64,000 nt of DNA from Sedimentitalea sp039941015 (GTDB lineage: Bacteria; Pseudomonadota; Alphaproteobacteria; Rhodobacterales; Rhodobacteraceae): assembly GCF_039941015.1 (NCBI RefSeq), contig NZ_JBDVFI010000080.1. One strand, given 5' to 3'. Made by a program: the position numbers and the translations under genes. Below, one piece after another: positions 1 to 8,773 of the stretch; position 1 is the first letter of the stretch, and every line of letters begins with the position of its first letter. Under the pieces are notes generated by a model that saw nothing but the letters and a program-made list of their open reading frames with translations, was not told the origin of the DNA and did not search any database.

Positions 1-3
1 AGA

Positions 4-342
4 ATGAGCTCTCCAAACTCCGCATATCCCGACACGCCAGACAGCGAAACGCCCCCGCGCCGCCACGAATGGCCGCTGTGGGAGATATTCATCCGCGGCC
101 AGCACGGGATGAGCCATCGCCATGTCGGCAGCCTGCACGCGCCGGACGCTGAAATGGCCATCATGAACGCGCGCGACGTTTATACCCGCCGCAACGAAGG
201 CGTCAGCATCTGGGCGGTCGAGGCCCGGCATATCGCCGCGTCCTCGCCCTCGGAAAAAGGGCCGCTGTATGAGCCATCGGAATCCAAGGTTTACCGCCAC
301 CCGACCTTTTACGACATTCCCGAAGACGTGGGGGCGATGTGA
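4..342 (+). CDS. paaB: 1,2-phenylacetyl-CoA epoxidase subunit PaaB
   Basis: Small structural subunit of the ring-1,2-phenylacetyl-CoA epoxidase, the multicomponent oxygenase that opens aerobic phenylacetate breakdown in the cytoplasm. The 112-residue product has the PaaB pattern: a WPLWEIFIRG segment near residue 24, then RHVGSLHAPD, then an alternating alpha/beta fold ending in a short tail. Length fits the family (about 95-115 residues). It is the first complete gene of the window; paaA would be expected just before position 1. The TGA stop overlaps the ATG of paaC by one base, so the two are probably translationally coupled. PaaB has no metal ligands of its own; in known complexes it bridges PaaA/PaaC heterodimers. 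Confidence 0.93.
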   Translation: MSSPNSAYPDTPDSETPPRRHEWPLWEIFIRGQHGMSHRHVGSLHAPDAEMAIMNARDVYTRRNEGVSIWAVEARHIAASSPSEKGPLYEPSESKVYRHPTFYDIPEDVGAM

Positions 343-1100
343 TGTCTGACGCCGCCTATTTCGAATTCCTCTGTCGCATGGGGGACAACACGCTCGTGCT
401 TGGCCACCGGGTCAGCGAATGGTGTGGCGTCGCGCCTGCGCTGGAAGAGGACATAGCCCTTGCCAACACGGCGCTTGATCTGATCGGCCAGACGCAGATG
501 TGGCTCGGCCTTGCCGGCGAAGTCGAAGGCGCTGGCCGCAGCGCTGACGATCTTGCGATGCTTCGCGACGTTTGGGATTTCCGCAATGCCCTGCTGGTTG
601 AACAGCCCAACGGTGACTTTGGCCAGACAATGATGCGCCAGTTCCTTTTCGATGCCTGGCATGTCGCAATGCTTGATGCCTTGCAGCAATCCAGCGAACC
701 CCGTGTCGCCGAGATCGCCGCCAAAGCCGCCAAGGAAGCCACGTATCATGTGGACCGCTCGGGCGATACGGTGATCCGGCTAGGCGATGGCACCTCCGAA
801 AGCCACCGCAGAATGCAGGCGGCGCTGAACCTGCTCTGGCCCTATGTTGGCGAGCTTTTTGTGGCGGACGACATCGACACCGCGATGACAAAGGCAGGGA
901 TTGCGCCTGATCTGGCGGCCTTGCGCGCAGCGTTTGATGCACGCGTCAAAGACGTGATGGCGCAAGCGACCCTGACCATTCCCGATGACAATTTTGCCCA
1001 CAAGGGCGGCAAGAGCGGCTTTCGCCACTCTGAACATCTCGGCCATATGCTGACTGAAATGCAATGGCTGCAACGCGCCTATCCGGGCGCCAGCTGGTAA
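342..1100 (+). CDS. paaC: 1,2-phenylacetyl-CoA epoxidase subunit PaaC
   Basis: Structural partner of the catalytic PaaA subunit in the phenylacetyl-CoA epoxidase. The 252-residue product is a ferritin-like helical protein of the PaaA/PaaC family, with the signatures LGHRVSEWCG, EEDIALANTALDLIGQ and KEATYHVDRSGDTVIRLGDGT. I chose the ATG at 342 because it overlaps the paaB stop (TGATG); a GTG one codon earlier is also in frame. One base separates its stop from the paaD start. The family is secure. That this paralogue is structural rather than catalytic is inferred from its place after paaB and its similarity to known PaaC. Confidence 0.92.
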   Translation: MSDAAYFEFLCRMGDNTLVLGHRVSEWCGVAPALEEDIALANTALDLIGQTQMWLGLAGEVEGAGRSADDLAMLRDVWDFRNALLVEQPNGDFGQTMMRQFLFDAWHVAMLDALQQSSEPRVAEIAAKAAKEATYHVDRSGDTVIRLGDGTSESHRRMQAALNLLWPYVGELFVADDIDTAMTKAGIAPDLAALRAAFDARVKDVMAQATLTIPDDNFAHKGGKSGFRHSEHLGHMLTEMQWLQRAYPGASW

Positions 1101-1101
1101 C

Positions 1102-1560
1102 ATGAAACCCGCTGTCGCCGACGTCTGGAGCTGGCTCGATCAGGTGCCTGATCCCGAGATCCCCGTGATCTCGGTGGTGGATCTGGGCATCGTGCGCGAT
1201 GTACAATGGAATGGAGACGCGCTGGAGATCGCCGTGACGCCAACCTATTCGGGCTGTCCCGCGACCAGTGTAATTTCGATGGACATCGAAACCGCCCTGC
1301 ACGACCACGGCATAGAAGAGGTGCGCATCCAATCCCGCATTTCGCCACCCTGGACGACGGACTGGCTGTCAGAAAAAGGCCGCGCGAAACTTGTCGAATA
1401 CGGCATCGCCCCGCCACAGGCCGCTGGCGGCCCCAAGGCTTGCCCGCGCTGTGACAGCACAGATGTCGAACGCATCAGCCAGTTCGGCTCGACCCCCTGC
1501 AAGGCCCAGTGGCGATGCAGGGATTGTCTGGAACCTTTTGACTATTTCAAGTGCATCTGA
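1102..1560 (+). CDS. paaD: Phenylacetate degradation protein PaaD (MIP18 family)
   Basis: Accessory protein of the phenylacetyl-CoA epoxidase, thought to help iron or Fe-S maturation of the complex. The N-terminal part is a MIP18/DUF59 domain: VPDPEIPVISVVDLGIVRDV, followed by a TPTYSGCPATSVI segment holding the conserved cysteine. The C-terminal 40 residues form a cysteine-rich zinc-ribbon-like tail with CPRC and CRDC pairs and a final cysteine. At 152 residues it matches the bacterial PaaD length; plain MIP18 proteins lack the tail. It starts 1 base after paaC and ends 11 bases before paaE. Confidence 0.92.
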   Translation: MKPAVADVWSWLDQVPDPEIPVISVVDLGIVRDVQWNGDALEIAVTPTYSGCPATSVISMDIETALHDHGIEEVRIQSRISPPWTTDWLSEKGRAKLVEYGIAPPQAAGGPKACPRCDSTDVERISQFGSTPCKAQWRCRDCLEPFDYFKCI

Positions 1561-1571
1561 GGAGATCACCC

Positions 1572-2639
1572 ATGGCGCGCTTTCATCCGCTTACTGTCAC
1601 CGATGTGCGCAAGACAATCCGCGATGCGGTCGTGGTTTCGCTGCAACCGGCCAACGGCACCGCATTCGAGTTTACCCAAGGCCAGTACCTGACCTTTCGC
1701 CGCGAATTTGACGGCACAGAATTGCGCCGCTCTTACTCAATCTGCGCGGGCAAAGGCGATGGCCTCTTGCAGGTCGGCATCAAAAAGGTCGATGGCGGCG
1801 CATTTTCCACATGGGCCAACGAAGACCTGAAACCCGGCGACACGCTCGAAGCTATGGAGCCGATGGGTAGCTTTTTCACGCAGCTCGATCCGGCGCAGGG
1901 GAAAAACTATCTCGGGTTTGCGGGCGGATCAGGCATCACGCCGGTTCTGTCGATCCTCAAGACAACGCTGAACGCCGAACCACGCAGCACCTTTACGCTG
2001 GTTTATGCAAACCGCGGCGTGAACACGATCATGTTCCGCGAGGAGCTGGAAGATCTCAAAAACAGCTATATGGGCCGCCTGACGGTGATCCATGTCCTTG
2101 AATCCGACGCGCAGGACATTGATCTCTTTACCGGCCGCGTCGATGCGGACAAATGCGCCGCACTGTTCAAACATTGGATCGACATCACCAACATCGACAC
2201 CGCCTTTATCTGCGGCCCGGAACCGATGATGCTGGGCATTGCTGCCGCCCTGCGCGACCACGGCCTGACCGATGAGCAGATCAAGTTCGAGCTGTTCGCC
2301 AGCGCCCAGCCAGGCCGTCTGCAACGCAAGGCTACTGCCACAGGCGACGCAGGCAACGCCAAGACCACCGAGGCCAGCGTCACACTGGATGGGTCCGCGC
2401 GATCCTTTACCATGGACAAGGATCAAACAGTGCTCGACGCAGCGCTCGAAAACGCGATCGACGCGCCCTATGCATGCAAGGCTGGCGTCTGCTCAACTTG
2501 CCGCTGCAAGGTGATCGAAGGCGAAGTTGAAATGGTCGCCAATCACGCGCTCGAAGATTACGAGGTACAGCAGGGTTATGTGCTGTCCTGCCAATCCTTC
2601 CCGGTCAGCGACCGGGTTGTCGTCGACTACGATCAGTGA
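1572..2639 (+). CDS. paaE: Phenylacetyl-CoA epoxidase reductase PaaE
   Basis: Reductase that passes electrons from NAD(P)H through FAD and a [2Fe-2S] cluster to the diiron oxygenase PaaA. Domains in order in 355 residues: FAD-binding barrel with RRSYSICAG near residue 57; NAD-binding domain with GGSGITPVLSIL near 120 and CGPEPMM near 215; C-terminal plant-type ferredoxin with CKAGVCSTCRCKV and a distant cysteine in LSCQ. The ATG at 1572 is preceded by GAGGAGATCACCC, a good ribosome site; an in-frame GTG at 1551 lies inside paaD and is unlikely. The ferredoxin cysteines are all present, so it should be active. Confidence 0.94.
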   Translation: MARFHPLTVTDVRKTIRDAVVVSLQPANGTAFEFTQGQYLTFRREFDGTELRRSYSICAGKGDGLLQVGIKKVDGGAFSTWANEDLKPGDTLEAMEPMGSFFTQLDPAQGKNYLGFAGGSGITPVLSILKTTLNAEPRSTFTLVYANRGVNTIMFREELEDLKNSYMGRLTVIHVLESDAQDIDLFTGRVDADKCAALFKHWIDITNIDTAFICGPEPMMLGIAAALRDHGLTDEQIKFELFASAQPGRLQRKATATGDAGNAKTTEASVTLDGSARSFTMDKDQTVLDAALENAIDAPYACKAGVCSTCRCKVIEGEVEMVANHALEDYEVQQGYVLSCQSFPVSDRVVVDYDQ

Positions 2640-2649
2640 GGAACCCACC

Positions 2650-3405
2650 ATGGCCCAAGATATGAGCATCGACAGCTATCTGTCCCTAGGTGGCAAGCTG
2701 ACAAACCCGACAAATGTGCCGCCCCGCTATCGCGCGGAACTGATGAAGATGATGGCGACCTTTGTAGACAGCGAGCTTGCAGGGGCCGCAGGGTTCGCCG
2801 ACGTCATCAATGCCGGGCCCGGCATTAGGGAACGCATTGCCGCGGCCAAGATCGTGCTGGAAAAAACCGACAATGCCGACGCCGTTCTCCAGCTATTGGG
2901 CGAATTCGGCGCCGATACCGCGCGCTATGCCACCAGCCATCCTTGGACAGCCCGCCTGCCCCGCGACGCCGAACCCGGCACCCGACGCAGCGAACATGAC
3001 ATGCGCCTCTCGGTGCTGAACTACCCTCTGAACGGCTGGACCGACGCGGTCACCATGAACCTCTGCATGGGTTTGGCCGTGGGCGAACAGCTTGCCGAGA
3101 TGCAAAAGGTCTCCTACCAGCCGCTTGCCGATGCCATACGCAAAGTCGCCCCTATCGAAGCGCGCCACGTCGAATTGGCGGCCGAAGGGCTTGCCCGGCT
3201 TGTTGAGCAGGGACAGGGCAACACCATTTCGGAATTGGTGGCCTATTGGCGCCCCCGGATCGAGCCGATCTTTGGCAATGTGCCGGATGATCGTTTCGAA
3301 CAGTTGAAGAAATGGGGCCTGCGTCATCGAACCAACCGCGAACTTGGCGCGTCCTGGCGCAGTCGCCTTGATGAAAGCCTCGACAAGATCGGGTTGGCGG
3401 GCTGA
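2650..3405 (+). CDS. PaaA/PaaC-family paralogue at the end of the paa operon
   Basis: A 251-residue all-helical protein of the phenylacetic acid catabolic (PaaA/PaaC, PF05138) type, 10 bases downstream of paaE and in the same operon. It is neither the normal PaaA, which should lie before the window, nor PaaC, already present. A ferritin-like EARHVE motif sits at residues 170-175; the first iron-ligand helix is harder to recognise, so a complete diiron site is uncertain. The ATG at 2650 follows a GAGGAACCCACC ribosome site. It could be an alternative oxygenase subunit, a divergent structural subunit, or an enzyme acting on a downstream intermediate. Family assignment is firm; function is not known. 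Confidence 0.75.
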   Translation: MAQDMSIDSYLSLGGKLTNPTNVPPRYRAELMKMMATFVDSELAGAAGFADVINAGPGIRERIAAAKIVLEKTDNADAVLQLLGEFGADTARYATSHPWTARLPRDAEPGTRRSEHDMRLSVLNYPLNGWTDAVTMNLCMGLAVGEQLAEMQKVSYQPLADAIRKVAPIEARHVELAAEGLARLVEQGQGNTISELVAYWRPRIEPIFGNVPDDRFEQLKKWGLRHRTNRELGASWRSRLDESLDKIGLAG

Positions 3406-3519
3406 AGCGGCGATCTGCATCTTGCTGGCATGTCGCGGTTGCGGCGATTGACCAAAGCAACAGCATCCGGCGCGCAGAATCTCATTCAAACTGGTGTCAA
3501 AATAGCCTAATGCGGGCGC

Positions 3520-4413
3520 ATGCTTGATCATGATGACGAAATCCACCCGCTTTTTTCCGGCGCCCCGACCAGCACCGCTTTCAAAAAGCTGCGCAAACGC
3601 ATCGTGCGTCAGACCCGCGAGGCGATCGACGCCTACGGCATGATCGAAAATCGTGAGGCTGATCCGGGCGCACCGCGCCCGCGTTGGCTGGTGTGTTTGT
3701 CCGGTGGAAAAGACAGCTACACCCTCCTCGCGATCCTGCATGAACTGCAATGGCGCGGCTTGCTGCCGGTCGACATTCTGGCCTGCAATCTGGATCAGGG
3801 ACAGCCGGGTTTCCCGGCCACCGTGCTACCGGAGTTTCTGGAAAGGATGGGTGTGCCTCATCGGATTGAGTATCAGGACACTTATTCAATCGTTGTCGAC
3901 AAGGTCCCCGAGGGGCGTACCTTCTGTGCGTTGTGCTCGCGCCTAAGACGCGGAAACCTTTACAGAATTGCCCGTGAAGAAGGATGTTCTGCGGTCGTCC
4001 TCGGACATCACCGCGACGATATTCTCGAAACCTTTTTCATGAATCTGTTTCATGGCGGACGCCTCGCCACGATGCCTCCAAAACTGGTGAATGAAGAAGG
4101 GGACCTGTTCGTCTATCGCCCGCTCGCACATGTCGCCGAGGTCGATTGCGAAAAGTTCGCCGCCGCGATGCAATATCCGATCATCCCCTGTGATTTATGT
4201 GGAAGTCAGGACGGTCTGCAACGCCAGCAGGTCAAGCAGATCCTCAATGGCTGGGAAGCCAACAGCCCGGGACGTCGGCAAGTCATGTTTCGCGCCCTGA
4301 TGAATGCCCGGCCCTCGCATCTACTCGACCCGAAACTATTTGATTTCGCGGGCCTTTTGCGTAATCCCGACAGAATCTCCGAAAATCCGCAGGAAATTCC
4401 GACACTGCGTTAA
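3520..4413 (+). CDS. ttcA: tRNA 2-thiocytidine(32) synthetase TtcA
   Basis: ATP-dependent enzyme that thiolates cytidine 32 in the tRNA anticodon loop, using a [4Fe-4S] cluster. The 297-residue product carries the PP-loop SGGKDS at residues 61-66, the first CxxC (Cys136, Cys139 in FCALCSRLRRG) and the downstream IIPCDLCGS element that completes the TtcA cysteine set, plus the GHHRDDILETFFMN signature. Length is normal for alphaproteobacterial TtcA. It stands alone after a 114-base gap from the paa operon and is followed 68 bases later by a GGDEF/EAL gene on the same strand. Confidence 0.94.
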   Translation: MLDHDDEIHPLFSGAPTSTAFKKLRKRIVRQTREAIDAYGMIENREADPGAPRPRWLVCLSGGKDSYTLLAILHELQWRGLLPVDILACNLDQGQPGFPATVLPEFLERMGVPHRIEYQDTYSIVVDKVPEGRTFCALCSRLRRGNLYRIAREEGCSAVVLGHHRDDILETFFMNLFHGGRLATMPPKLVNEEGDLFVYRPLAHVAEVDCEKFAAAMQYPIIPCDLCGSQDGLQRQQVKQILNGWEANSPGRRQVMFRALMNARPSHLLDPKLFDFAGLLRNPDRISENPQEIPTLR

Positions 4414-4481
4414 CCCCAAGGTCAGAGACCGACACCTAGGTTGCACTGTGCCCGCGCTGCCAGTTTGCGAAAGGTAAAGTC

Positions 4482-6029
4482 ATGACCAATCCGTCGCTCG
4501 GCCTGCTGGCCCGACTGCAGGAACGGATCGCGCCGATCCTGATGGGTCCGCCGATTCTGGCTTTCCTGCCGGCGATCACTTTGGCCGCCTTCTGGTTCGG
4601 AGGTGAGTTGGCGCTTATCTTGGTGGCTCTTGGATTCCCTCTGATCATTGCCGCCACCGGTGGATTCGGCAAATTGCCTGATCGGGCGCTAATTTCCCGC
4701 GACAGCGTCACCGGCCTGCTGTTGCGCGACGGCTTTGACGCGACGCTCGACCATGTCTACCAGTCCACCGCGACGCCGGGCCTGCGCTCTGCCTGTTTCA
4801 TGTTGGAACTTGATGACTATGGCAAGTCAGTCGACCGCCACGGGCAAGCCGCGGCGGACCTGATCATGCAATGCAGTGGTACCCGGCTGGTTTCGGCTCT
4901 GCGTGACGGAGATACAATTGCACGCATGGGCGATTCCCGCTTTGCGGTCTGCTTGATACCGGTGCGTCACCTCGACCTTGAACTTTGCATCCAAATTTCG
5001 GGCCGGCTGCAATCCGCTGTTGAAGAACCCATTTCGGTAGACGGTTTGTCTGTCCATCTGTCCTGTTCGATCGGGTTTTGCCTGCACAGTCGCGCGCCGG
5101 GAGAGACCGGTCAGGAATGGCTTGCGGCAGCCTCGGATGCGCTCATCGAGGCTAAACAGATTTCAGCTTCGACAATCCGCGCCTATTCTGCGGAAACCCG
5201 CAAGAAATCGGGCCTGCGCTCGGAATTGCGCGATGATGCTGCCAGCGCGCTCGAAAACGGAAGGATTCAACCATGGTACCAACCTCAGATATCGACAGAT
5301 ACCGGCAAGGTAACCGGGTTTGAGGCCCTTGCGCGCTGGACACACCCGACCCACGGCCTGATCGCGCCAGACACCTTTCTGCCAATACTGGAAGAAGCGG
5401 GGCTTATGGAGCGGCTTGGCCAGGTCATGCTCGACCATGCCCTGACGGCGCTCAAAGCTTGGGACACGGCCGGATTGGATGTACCGCGCGTTGGCGTGAA
5501 CTTTGCAACTGACGAGCTTCGAAATCCCGGCCTCGTCGACAAGATTCTCTGGGCGCTTGATCGGTTTGACCTCCCGCCAGAGCGTCTGTCGGTTGAAATA
5601 GTGGAAACCGTCGTCGCCGATTGCCCCGATGACATCGTCACCCGCAACATTGCGGGTTTGGCCGAACTTGGCTGCCGCATCGATCTCGACGATTTCGGAA
5701 CTGGTCAAGCGTCGATCGCGGCCATCCGACGCTTTGCGGTGTCGCGCATCAAAATTGATCGGTCCTTTGTCACCAAAGCGGACCGCGATCCGGATCAACA
5801 ACGGCTGGTCGGCGCGATCCTGTCGATGGCGGAAAGACTGGACATGGAAACCTTGGCAGAGGGGGTCGAAACCGTGGGCGAACACGCTCTGCTCGCACAG
5901 CTGGGGTGTGACCACGTCCAAGGATACGGAATTGCGCGCCCGATGCCCTTTGAACAGACGCTCGACTGGGTCACGAACCATATGGCAAAACTGCGCGATG
6001 CACCCCGTATTGGCCGCGATGTAGGTTAA
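4482..6029 (+). CDS. Membrane-anchored c-di-GMP phosphodiesterase (degenerate GGDEF plus EAL)
   Basis: A 515-residue cyclic-di-GMP signalling protein. Two hydrophobic helices lie near residues 22-40 and 43-60. A GGDEF domain follows, in which the active-site loop reads MGDSRF (149-154), so cyclase activity is probably lost. The EAL domain is intact in what can be seen: Glu281 in EAL, DDFGTG at 403-408, Lys424 in KIDRSF, AEGVET near 460 and QGYGIARP near the end. The expected role is hydrolysis of c-di-GMP at the inner membrane, perhaps with the GGDEF as a regulatory module. An AAAGG element precedes the ATG. Its place beside yidC gives no clear functional hint. Confidence 0.9.
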   Translation: MTNPSLGLLARLQERIAPILMGPPILAFLPAITLAAFWFGGELALILVALGFPLIIAATGGFGKLPDRALISRDSVTGLLLRDGFDATLDHVYQSTATPGLRSACFMLELDDYGKSVDRHGQAAADLIMQCSGTRLVSALRDGDTIARMGDSRFAVCLIPVRHLDLELCIQISGRLQSAVEEPISVDGLSVHLSCSIGFCLHSRAPGETGQEWLAAASDALIEAKQISASTIRAYSAETRKKSGLRSELRDDAASALENGRIQPWYQPQISTDTGKVTGFEALARWTHPTHGLIAPDTFLPILEEAGLMERLGQVMLDHALTALKAWDTAGLDVPRVGVNFATDELRNPGLVDKILWALDRFDLPPERLSVEIVETVVADCPDDIVTRNIAGLAELGCRIDLDDFGTGQASIAAIRRFAVSRIKIDRSFVTKADRDPDQQRLVGAILSMAERLDMETLAEGVETVGEHALLAQLGCDHVQGYGIARPMPFEQTLDWVTNHMAKLRDAPRIGRDVG

Positions 6030-6143
6030 CCCGCCGTCTCCGGGCGCCTGTAACGCAGCAAAACGGGGCGAATTCGCTTGACCTTCCCGGCACTACTCTG
6101 TTGAACCCACCCAGTCGTAGAATGCACAAGGTGGCTGTCCCCG

Positions 6144-7940
6144 ATGGACGATCAGAACAAGAATCTCATCCTAGCAACCGCGCTCAGTTTCGTGGTGATC
6201 CTCGTCTGGTTCGTTCTTTTCCCGCCTCCGGAACCGGAACCTGCCCCCGAGCCCGACGCGATGACCCAAGACATCGAGGGCGAAGCACTCGCCGCTGCCC
6301 CGACCACGGCGGATGTTCCGGCATCACCCGCAGCACAGGCCCAGGTGCGCGAGGAATCGCTGTCGGAATCGCCAAGGATCACAATCGACACACCACGCTT
6401 GACCGGGAGCGTGTCCCTGCTTGGCGGTCGTATCGACGACCTGTCCCTGAAAGACTATCGCGAAACCCGCGCACCGGATTCGCCGATCGTCAAACTCCTT
6501 TCCCCGGTCGGCACCCCGTCTGCATATTACGCGCTCTATGGTTGGGCGCCGGGTTCAGGCCTCACACTTGACGACGTTCCGGGAGCCAACACTGAATGGA
6601 CGCTGGAATCCGGCGACACGTTGTCCCCCGACTCGCCCGTCATTTTGGCTTGGGACAATGGCAACGGTCTAACCTTTCGGCGCGAGCTGGCGATTGACGA
6701 TGAATACATGTTCACCGTCAACCAATCGGTCGAAAACAGATCAGGTGGAACCGTAAGTCTTGCGCCCTATGGCATCCTTGCACGGCATGGCGAGCCTGCG
6801 GACTTGAAGAACTTCTTCATCTTGCATGAAGGTGTGGTGTCGATGGCAGACGGCACACTGGACGAAATCGACTACGACGACATGCCTCCAGCCGCAGAAG
6901 CGACGGAAACAGCGATCACAGAAAACGGCTGGATCGGCTTCACCGACCACTTCTGGATGTCGACGCTCATTCCGGAACCGGGAACCGCGTTCAAGGCCAG
7001 CGCGCTGCACGATACGACGCGCGATATCTTTCAGACCACCGCCAAACTCTCAACCCAAACAGTGGCTGACGGACAAAGCACCAACGTGACGACCCAACTC
7101 TTTGCCGGTGCAAAGGAATGGAGCGTTCTGCGCGAATACGAGAAGGGCGGCATTCAGAACTTTGTCGACAGTATCGACTGGGGCTGGTTCTTTTTCCTGA
7201 CCAAGCCAATCTTCTGGCTTTTGCACAATATCCACTTGCTGATCGGAAATATGGGCTGGTCGATCATTGGCCTCACCCTGATCATCAAGGCGATCCTGTT
7301 CCCGCTGGCCTATAAATCCTACGTTTCCATGGCCAAGATGAAAGAACTGCAGCCGCAGATGGAAAAGCTGAAAGAATCAGCAGGCGACGATCGACAGAAA
7401 ATGCAGCAAGGAATGATGGAGCTTTACAAGAAGGAAAAGGTGAACCCCGCCGCAGGCTGTCTGCCGATCCTCATGCAGATACCGATTTTCTTCTCTCTCT
7501 ACAAAGTGATCTTTGTCACCATCGAGCTCCGCCAGGCCCCTTGGTTCGGCCCCTTCCAGGACTTGTCGGCCCCAGACCCAACGTCGATCATGAACTTCTT
7601 TGGCCTGCTTCCGTTTTCGGGGCCAGAGCCCGGAACGCTTATGGCGACGATCTTTATCGGCATCCTGCCTCTGCTGCTCGGCATATCCATGTGGCTACAA
7701 CAGAAGCTGAACCCGGCACCCACCGATCCGACACAGCAAATGATCTTTGCGTGGATGCCCTGGGTATTTATGTTCATGCTCGGCAGCTTTGCCAGCGGGC
7801 TGGTCGTATACTGGATCGCGAACAACACGATCACGTTTACGCAGCAATACCTGATCATGCGCAGCCAAGGCTATAAGCCGGACGTGTTCGGCAACATCAA
7901 GTCGAGCTTCTCCAAAAAGGCTAAGTCGGAAAAGGAATGA
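6144..7940 (+). CDS. yidC: Membrane protein insertase YidC
   Basis: Inner-membrane insertase and folding factor for membrane proteins, working alone or with SecYEG. The 598-residue product has the Gram-negative layout: N-terminal membrane helix (residues 7-25), a long periplasmic domain to about residue 345, then the conserved C-terminal membrane bundle with MGWSIIGLTLIIKAILFPL, a cytoplasmic MAKMKELQPQMEKLKE hairpin and NPAAGCLPILMQIPIFFSLY. The ATG at 6144 gives the usual start, DQNKNLILA. Its last codons contain the ATG of a short open frame that leads to engB. Confidence 0.96.
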   Translation: MDDQNKNLILATALSFVVILVWFVLFPPPEPEPAPEPDAMTQDIEGEALAAAPTTADVPASPAAQAQVREESLSESPRITIDTPRLTGSVSLLGGRIDDLSLKDYRETRAPDSPIVKLLSPVGTPSAYYALYGWAPGSGLTLDDVPGANTEWTLESGDTLSPDSPVILAWDNGNGLTFRRELAIDDEYMFTVNQSVENRSGGTVSLAPYGILARHGEPADLKNFFILHEGVVSMADGTLDEIDYDDMPPAAEATETAITENGWIGFTDHFWMSTLIPEPGTAFKASALHDTTRDIFQTTAKLSTQTVADGQSTNVTTQLFAGAKEWSVLREYEKGGIQNFVDSIDWGWFFFLTKPIFWLLHNIHLLIGNMGWSIIGLTLIIKAILFPLAYKSYVSMAKMKELQPQMEKLKESAGDDRQKMQQGMMELYKKEKVNPAAGCLPILMQIPIFFSLYKVIFVTIELRQAPWFGPFQDLSAPDPTSIMNFFGLLPFSGPEPGTLMATIFIGILPLLLGISMWLQQKLNPAPTDPTQQMIFAWMPWVFMFMLGSFASGLVVYWIANNTITFTQQYLIMRSQGYKPDVFGNIKSSFSKKAKSEKE

Positions 7941-8080
7941 ACGGAGCGGTCACCAGCCCAATCCGGCGTTCCATCTGGCGCGAAGGTGTGGACGTAGCAC
8001 CACCCGCTGCGGGGTGCAGCCTGGCCAGTTGCAGTGCGCGTTTCGGCGTTGGTCGTGACGCGGAGGAGATGTTCTCATGA
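7937..8080 (+). CDS. Possible 47-residue coupling ORF between yidC and engB
   Basis: A short frame begins with an ATG inside the yidC stop (ATGA) and ends with a TGA inside the engB ATG (ATGA), so it exactly bridges the two genes. The predicted product, starting MNGAVTSPIRRSIWRE, has no hydrophobic helix and no motif I recognise. It contains two cysteines in a GCSLASCS segment. It may be a real translationally coupled small protein, a leader that carries ribosomes from yidC to engB, or the residue of a larger gene lost between them. Evidence is only the double overlap and open frame. Confidence 0.35.
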   Translation: MNGAVTSPIRRSIWREGVDVAPPAAGCSLASCSARFGVGRDAEEMFS

Positions 8081-8727
8081 AGATGACTTTTCCCGAGGCC
8101 GAGACACCCGACGCCGCCACCGCTGAAACCGGGCGCCTGCTGTTTGCGCGCGAATCAGAATTCGTCAAAGGCGTTGTAGCGATGTCTGGCCTGCCCCCGG
8201 CGGACCGGGTCGAGATTTGTTTTGCCGGGCGCTCAAATGTCGGGAAGTCGTCCCTGATCAATGCACTGACCGGAACCAAGGCGCTTGCGAGGGCCTCGAA
8301 CACCCCGGGGCGAACTCAAGAGATCAACTTCTTCACCCAGGGTCCCGACCTATATCTCGTCGATTTGCCCGGCTATGGCTTTGCCAATGCACCGCTTCCG
8401 GTCGTGGAAAAGTGGCAACGCTTGCTGAAACAGTATCTTTCGGGTCGTCAGACGCTGCGGCGCGCCTTTGTTCTGATTGACGCACGGCACGGGGTCAAAC
8501 CGGTCGATGCCGAAATCATGTCGCTGCTCGACAGCGCGGCGGTGACCTTTCAATGCGTTCTGACCAAGACCGACAAGGTCAAGGCCAAGGATCGCGACCG
8601 TGTGCTCGCCCAGGTGCGTACTGCGCTGGCCAAACATCCAGCCTCTTATCCCGAGATCGTTCTGACCTCGTCTGAAAAGGGCGACGGGATCGCAACGCTG
8701 CGCGCCATCATCGCGGGCCTGATCTGA
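8077..8727 (+). CDS. engB: Ribosome biogenesis GTPase EngB (YihA/YsxC)
   Basis: Essential GTPase needed for assembly of the large ribosomal subunit. In 216 residues it carries the TRAFAC motifs in order: G1 GRSNVGKSS near residue 50, G2-region TPGRTQEINFF near 75, G3 DLPGYG near 95 and G4 TKTDKVKAK near 165. Upstream GGAGGAGA in the preceding short frame can act as a ribosome site for the ATG at 8077. The alphaproteobacterial form carries an extra N-terminal stretch of about 25 residues, as here. Confidence 0.95.
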   Translation: MKMTFPEAETPDAATAETGRLLFARESEFVKGVVAMSGLPPADRVEICFAGRSNVGKSSLINALTGTKALARASNTPGRTQEINFFTQGPDLYLVDLPGYGFANAPLPVVEKWQRLLKQYLSGRQTLRRAFVLIDARHGVKPVDAEIMSLLDSAAVTFQCVLTKTDKVKAKDRDRVLAQVRTALAKHPASYPEIVLTSSEKGDGIATLRAIIAGLI

Positions 8728-8773
8728 GCCCTTGCGGGCGGACAGCAAACCATGACATCCCTGTAGCGAACGG

